Of a DNA stretch of 50,909 bases, positions 48,010-50,909 are shown one piece after another; positions within the stretch are counted from its first letter, which is position 1; every line of letters starts with the position of its first letter. The translations under genes were made by a program, and so were the position numbers. The stretch is taken from contig BFEA01000247.1 of assembly GCA_003427395.1 (NCBI GenBank), positions 550,323 through 601,231 of the forward strand. The letters run 5' to 3'. The notes under the pieces were generated by a model. The model worked only from the letters and a program-made list of their open reading frames with translations, was not told where the DNA came from and made no database searches. Source of the stretch: Chara braunii. Its lineage: Eukaryota > Streptophyta > Charophyceae > Charales > Characeae.

Positions 48010-48270
48010 ATGGCCGACGGTGTGTCACAAGCTGCGGACGAGGCGACGACCTCGGCATTGGGCTCCATACCCGAGCCGGCGGACCAGGGCCATCAGCCCT
48101 AGGGGGATTTGCACACCCTCCTCACCTCCCTCCTCTCGCCCATCCAGGCGCAACTGGCGACCCTTGCGCCTCTACAGGCGCATGTGGCGACTCTTGCCGC
48201 TGGCATGCGGCAACTCAAGGACGCTATCTGTCCTTCCACTACCAACTCTCTCTCTTCCCCTGACTTTCAG
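48010..48270 (+). pseudogene. Gag-like N-terminus with in-frame stop
   Basis: The ATG at 48010 opens MADGVSQAADEATTSALG. A TAG at 48100-48102 interrupts it, and the same frame resumes with HTLLTSLLSPIQAQLATLAPLQAHVATL, an amphipathic helix or coiled coil as in gag N-termini. The frame fades after about 48270. Its position downstream of an LTR and primer binding site supports a retroelement origin. No capsid or zinc knuckle is seen. Confidence 0.4.
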
Positions 48271-48540
48271 TCCGGGTGCCCCGTCCTTCGACATGGTGGC
48301 CACGTGGAGCTTCCTCCTCCGCCACCCCCGACCCGGTCATCCTGGTGACCGTCCACGCTCCTAGCGCTACGGCCATCACGGGCCAGGCGCCCCCTCACTC
48401 TACGGGTGCACCCGCCCAGATTCCGGTCACTACGGCCACAAGACCACAACCCGCTGCTGTGGTCTTAACTTTTCAGGGTGCCCCACTTCTCCCTCCCCTT
48501 CGCACGACCTCCACTCCATCTGGCTCTCCCCCCATGGGAT

Positions 48541-48760
48541 GCCCCGTCAACAGAAAAATTGTGGGAAATTTTCATCAAGTTTTCAACTTGCTCACAAGTT
48601 GGAACCAACATTGGAATTACGTGAAATGATGCGGCCAATTGTTTAGGAGGGTCGGGTCCATGTTGCCAACCGTTTACCAACATGCAGCCTACATGTTTTC
48701 AACATGTGATCGACGTTGGTCCAACATGTTTCCAACATGTGTGTGTTGGAAAATTTTTGG
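48541..48760. repeat. Cluster of short palindromes
   Basis: CAACTTG-CTCA-CAAGTTG (48588-48605) is followed by several CAACATG/CATGTTG units, including ACATGTTTTCAACATGT and CCAACATGTTTCCAACATG. It could form a series of hairpins. Confidence 0.7.
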
Positions 48761-50164
48761 TCTTAAGTTCCCAGCATTGTAGTTTACTACTGCGTGCAAA
48801 CGTCGGCGCTAACGACCTGTTTTCACCTTTTTGTGGCCCGCAGTAGTGAAATGTGATGTTTTCACGGACACATTGATGTTGTGGAGGCGCGGTGTTGAGA
48901 AAATGGATTGACAAGATATATAACGAGACCGTGGGATTGGTAGGAAAAAAAAAAAAAAAAACGGGCAAAAAAACAAAGGTGGAGACTTTGTCCACGATAA
49001 AAAAACAAATATAAAAATAAAAATTACATTGGATAACAAACCGTCATAGAAGTACGGATAAACATGCGTTCCTCGCATTGTGCGCGGATTTGTTCTCTGA
49101 GTTGTCATTGCCGTCGTGTTTTTGCCAATGCGGCCCGTCACTCGGATTCTTCGTTTGTCGCGTGCACAATTTTCGGGGGCGGTGCGATGCAAATTGAGCT
49201 CCAGTGATCGTGTGTTGTCGCGCTGGACGACGGCCGACGCATAGCCCGCAACTCCCTTTTGCCAGTTGGAACTGGGCGAGGACCTTTTTTATTTTTGAAG
49301 TGCATGCACCTGCACCCCCATACCTCGTTTTTTTATCCACCGCCCATAATCCCCCTCCCCCCCTCTCTCGCGATGTGCGAAATGGCCCCGTGCCGTGACC
49401 GTTTTTTTTTTTGTGGAGGCCCTGTGTCGGACCAAATACCCTTACAAGGGTATTTGGCCATGCTTTTGCATTCGACATGGTGACGGCGTCGGCTACCATG
49501 ACGAAGCCAGTCCAGGATGAAAAAAAGCGGGCACGCTTTGACATGGTACTTGAAACGATTTCCTCGGCCATGGAAGCCGGGGCGAATCGGTGAGAAAATT
49601 TCGAGGATATGCGCGCGTGTTGTTATGACGCGCGCTGTGATGGTTAGGATTAGTGGTAATACGGTAATACCCTCCGACCGAAAAGGTCGAGGGGTTGATT
49701 GAGTTATTGTTGTGTCAGGTAGATTTACGACGCACACTGAGGCTTGGGCGGGTACCTCTCTACGTACCGGTACTGACCCTAAAAAAATGTCAACTTTGTC
49801 TTCGTCTGCTCGACTTTGAGTGCCCGACGCATCTACCTCTACTTGGTGTGGTACCAGCCTAACTACCACTTGAGTGTTCCGAGGTTCTTACGTGTCGCGG
49901 ACCTTCTTCCCCACCTCTTGAGTGTTTTCCCTGTCGCAACCCTCGGTGTCACGGCTACAGGTAAGTACCGGCCCCTCAGAACTTTTTCAAAGGAAACCAA
50001 GTGCCCTTATAGGATGCACACAAACTCAAGCCGGCAAGCACTCAGACAGGCGTGCGTACCAGCAAGCATGCGCGCACATACACAAATTTAGAAATGGGTT
50101 CGGGCTGCTACGCGGACCAAGCCCCCTACTCTACAAATATATGAGCTGCCCTTCTTAACTCGAA
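48761..50164. other. Intergenic stretch, no gene recognised
   Basis: Short overlapping ORFs on both strands without domains. Contains an A run near 48945-48961 and the perfect palindrome listed next. CTACAGGTAAGTACCGGCC at about 49957 resembles CCACAGGTAAGTACCGCTGG inside the LTR at 238, but no other LTR feature is clear. Confidence 0.45.
49432..49457. repeat. Perfect 12-bp inverted repeat
   Basis: CCAAATACCCTT (49432-49443), two bases AC, then AAGGGTATTTGG (49446-49457). Either strand would form a 12-pair hairpin. No run of T follows directly. Confidence 0.95.
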
Positions 50165-50345
50165 GTAGGAACTAGCTCAATGGGTTTCAGTGTGGATTGA
50201 TAAACCAGTGGTTTGGGGATCAAATCCATCCGGCCCTGAGCTAGCTCCTTTTTGGTGAGGAGCTCAGCTACACTTTGCCCCGGTCTCGGTCGGCCGAGAC
50301 TCGAACCCACAACCTCATTTATCAGAGTTAGTTCCAGTTAACCCG
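50165..50345. mobile_element. Inverted pair of tRNA-Ile-like sequences, SINE-like
   Basis: Plus strand: A box TAGCTCAATGGG (50173-50184), anticodon-loop-like TTGATAA, B box GGATCAAATCC (50217-50227). Minus strand: anticodon-loop-like CTGATAA (50325-50319) and B box GGTTCGAGTCT (50307-50297). Both follow the tRNA-Ile(GAU) pattern. Between them GAGCTAGCTCC and GAGGAGCTCAGCT are also inverted. Neither copy folds into an intact tRNA, so this looks like a tRNA-derived SINE with two inverted heads, or two insertions. Confidence 0.5.
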
Positions 50346-50519
50346 TTGAAAGCAGGGCTCGACACTTGGCAAGCTAGGGTAGTTAGTAGTTAGATTATGT
50401 TCTTTGTTAGTTAGATTCACTTTCTTTTTAATTTTTATTATTGATATTTTTTTTAGATCCTATAGCAAGCCTCCACATACTCACCTTAATGAATCTGCAC
50501 TAGATATACAGGCAAATTC

Positions 50520-50552
<33 letters not shown>

Positions 50553-50858
50553 TTTGCTCTGCTTCGAGCACGGCGTCAAGAAAATTCGGTCCGCTTGCTC
50601 GGGCCGAGCACTCGTCGGAGGGAGCAACACGTGTGTAGCAGCGCACGGACGATGAGTGCAAGAGATGTGAGAGGGGGATACCGGGAAAAGAAAAGAGAAA
50701 GCGTGCGGAGGGAGTGGAGGAAAGGGGGAGAACGCGCAAAGAAAAAAGGGGTATCACACGAAAACGATAGAAGAGGTGGACACGGAGGAGAAGGAGGTGC
50801 GCGGAAGAAGAAGGAGAAGAAGAAGAAGAAGAAGAAGAAGAAGAAGAAGAAGCAGAAG

Positions 50859-50892
<34 letters not shown>

Positions 50893-50909
50893 AAGAAGAA
50901 GTGCAAGGT
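50346..50909. repeat. Right edge: A tract and (GAA)n microsatellite
   Basis: A pure A run lies at about 50522-50550, purine-rich sequence at 50650-50800, then GAA triplets from about 50803 to 50851, an A run, and more GAA to the window end. No gene recognised. Confidence 0.8.

Noticed and set aside
47889-48364. Pro-rich ORFs in the two other frames of the gag-like region
   Set aside because: The frame from 48010 gives a more natural helical Ala/Leu/Gln protein; the Pro-rich frames are shadows.

Overview
This is a eukaryotic nuclear window. It holds one spliced gene with nine GT-AG introns of about 0.4-3.2 kb, plus LTR retrotransposons, microsatellites, an internal assembly gap and long AT-rich gene-free stretches. 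The spliced gene is a plant-type G3BP (NTF2-like fold plus RRM plus RGG tail). The decayed Ty3/gypsy proteins look like those abundant in charophyte algae. A streptophyte with a large genome, such as Chara, fits best; that organism call is inference from family resemblance. Layout, 1-8421: a degenerate minus-strand Ty3/gypsy chromovirus-like element with 3' LTR (cut by the window start), polypurine tract, integrase with chromodomain-like tail, RNase H, RT, protease, gag, a repeat-rich leader, primer binding site and 5' LTR. Six nonsense codons in it all read as C:G to T:A transitions. 9433-10462: a plus-strand solo LTR with a perfect 5-bp target duplication (CAGAC). 

11947-12241: a short element lying between microsatellites that carries a diverged hammerhead-ribozyme-like core. 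15938-29562: the minus-strand G3BP-like gene, reconstructed as 10 exons (1743 nt, 580 aa) with consistent phases, including a 30-nt microexon. Its introns hold local tandem duplications and one unexplained 209-codon ORF. 

30.7-46 kb is AT-rich and without recognisable genes. It holds a family of terminal-inverted-repeat elements placed in (TA)n tracts (32952-33697, 34301-36176, 36728-37045); the middle one is a long inverted repeat with the 695-N gap at its centre. Between two of them (36209-36712) lies the most interesting object: a hammerhead-like RNA element in head-to-tail arrangement with a 402-nt repeat period and perfect stem II, resembling retrozymes or Penelope-like pseudo-LTRs. Probable LTRs lie at 41633-43720 and 46032-46341, each followed by a tRNA-Met-type primer binding site, and a decayed gag start is at 48010. 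The right end holds palindromes and an inverted pair of tRNA-Ile-like sequences (50165-50345). 

The only clear host gene is the G3BP homologue, a predicted cytoplasmic RNA-binding protein of stress granules. Everything else is repeat-derived, decayed, or has no feature I can name.
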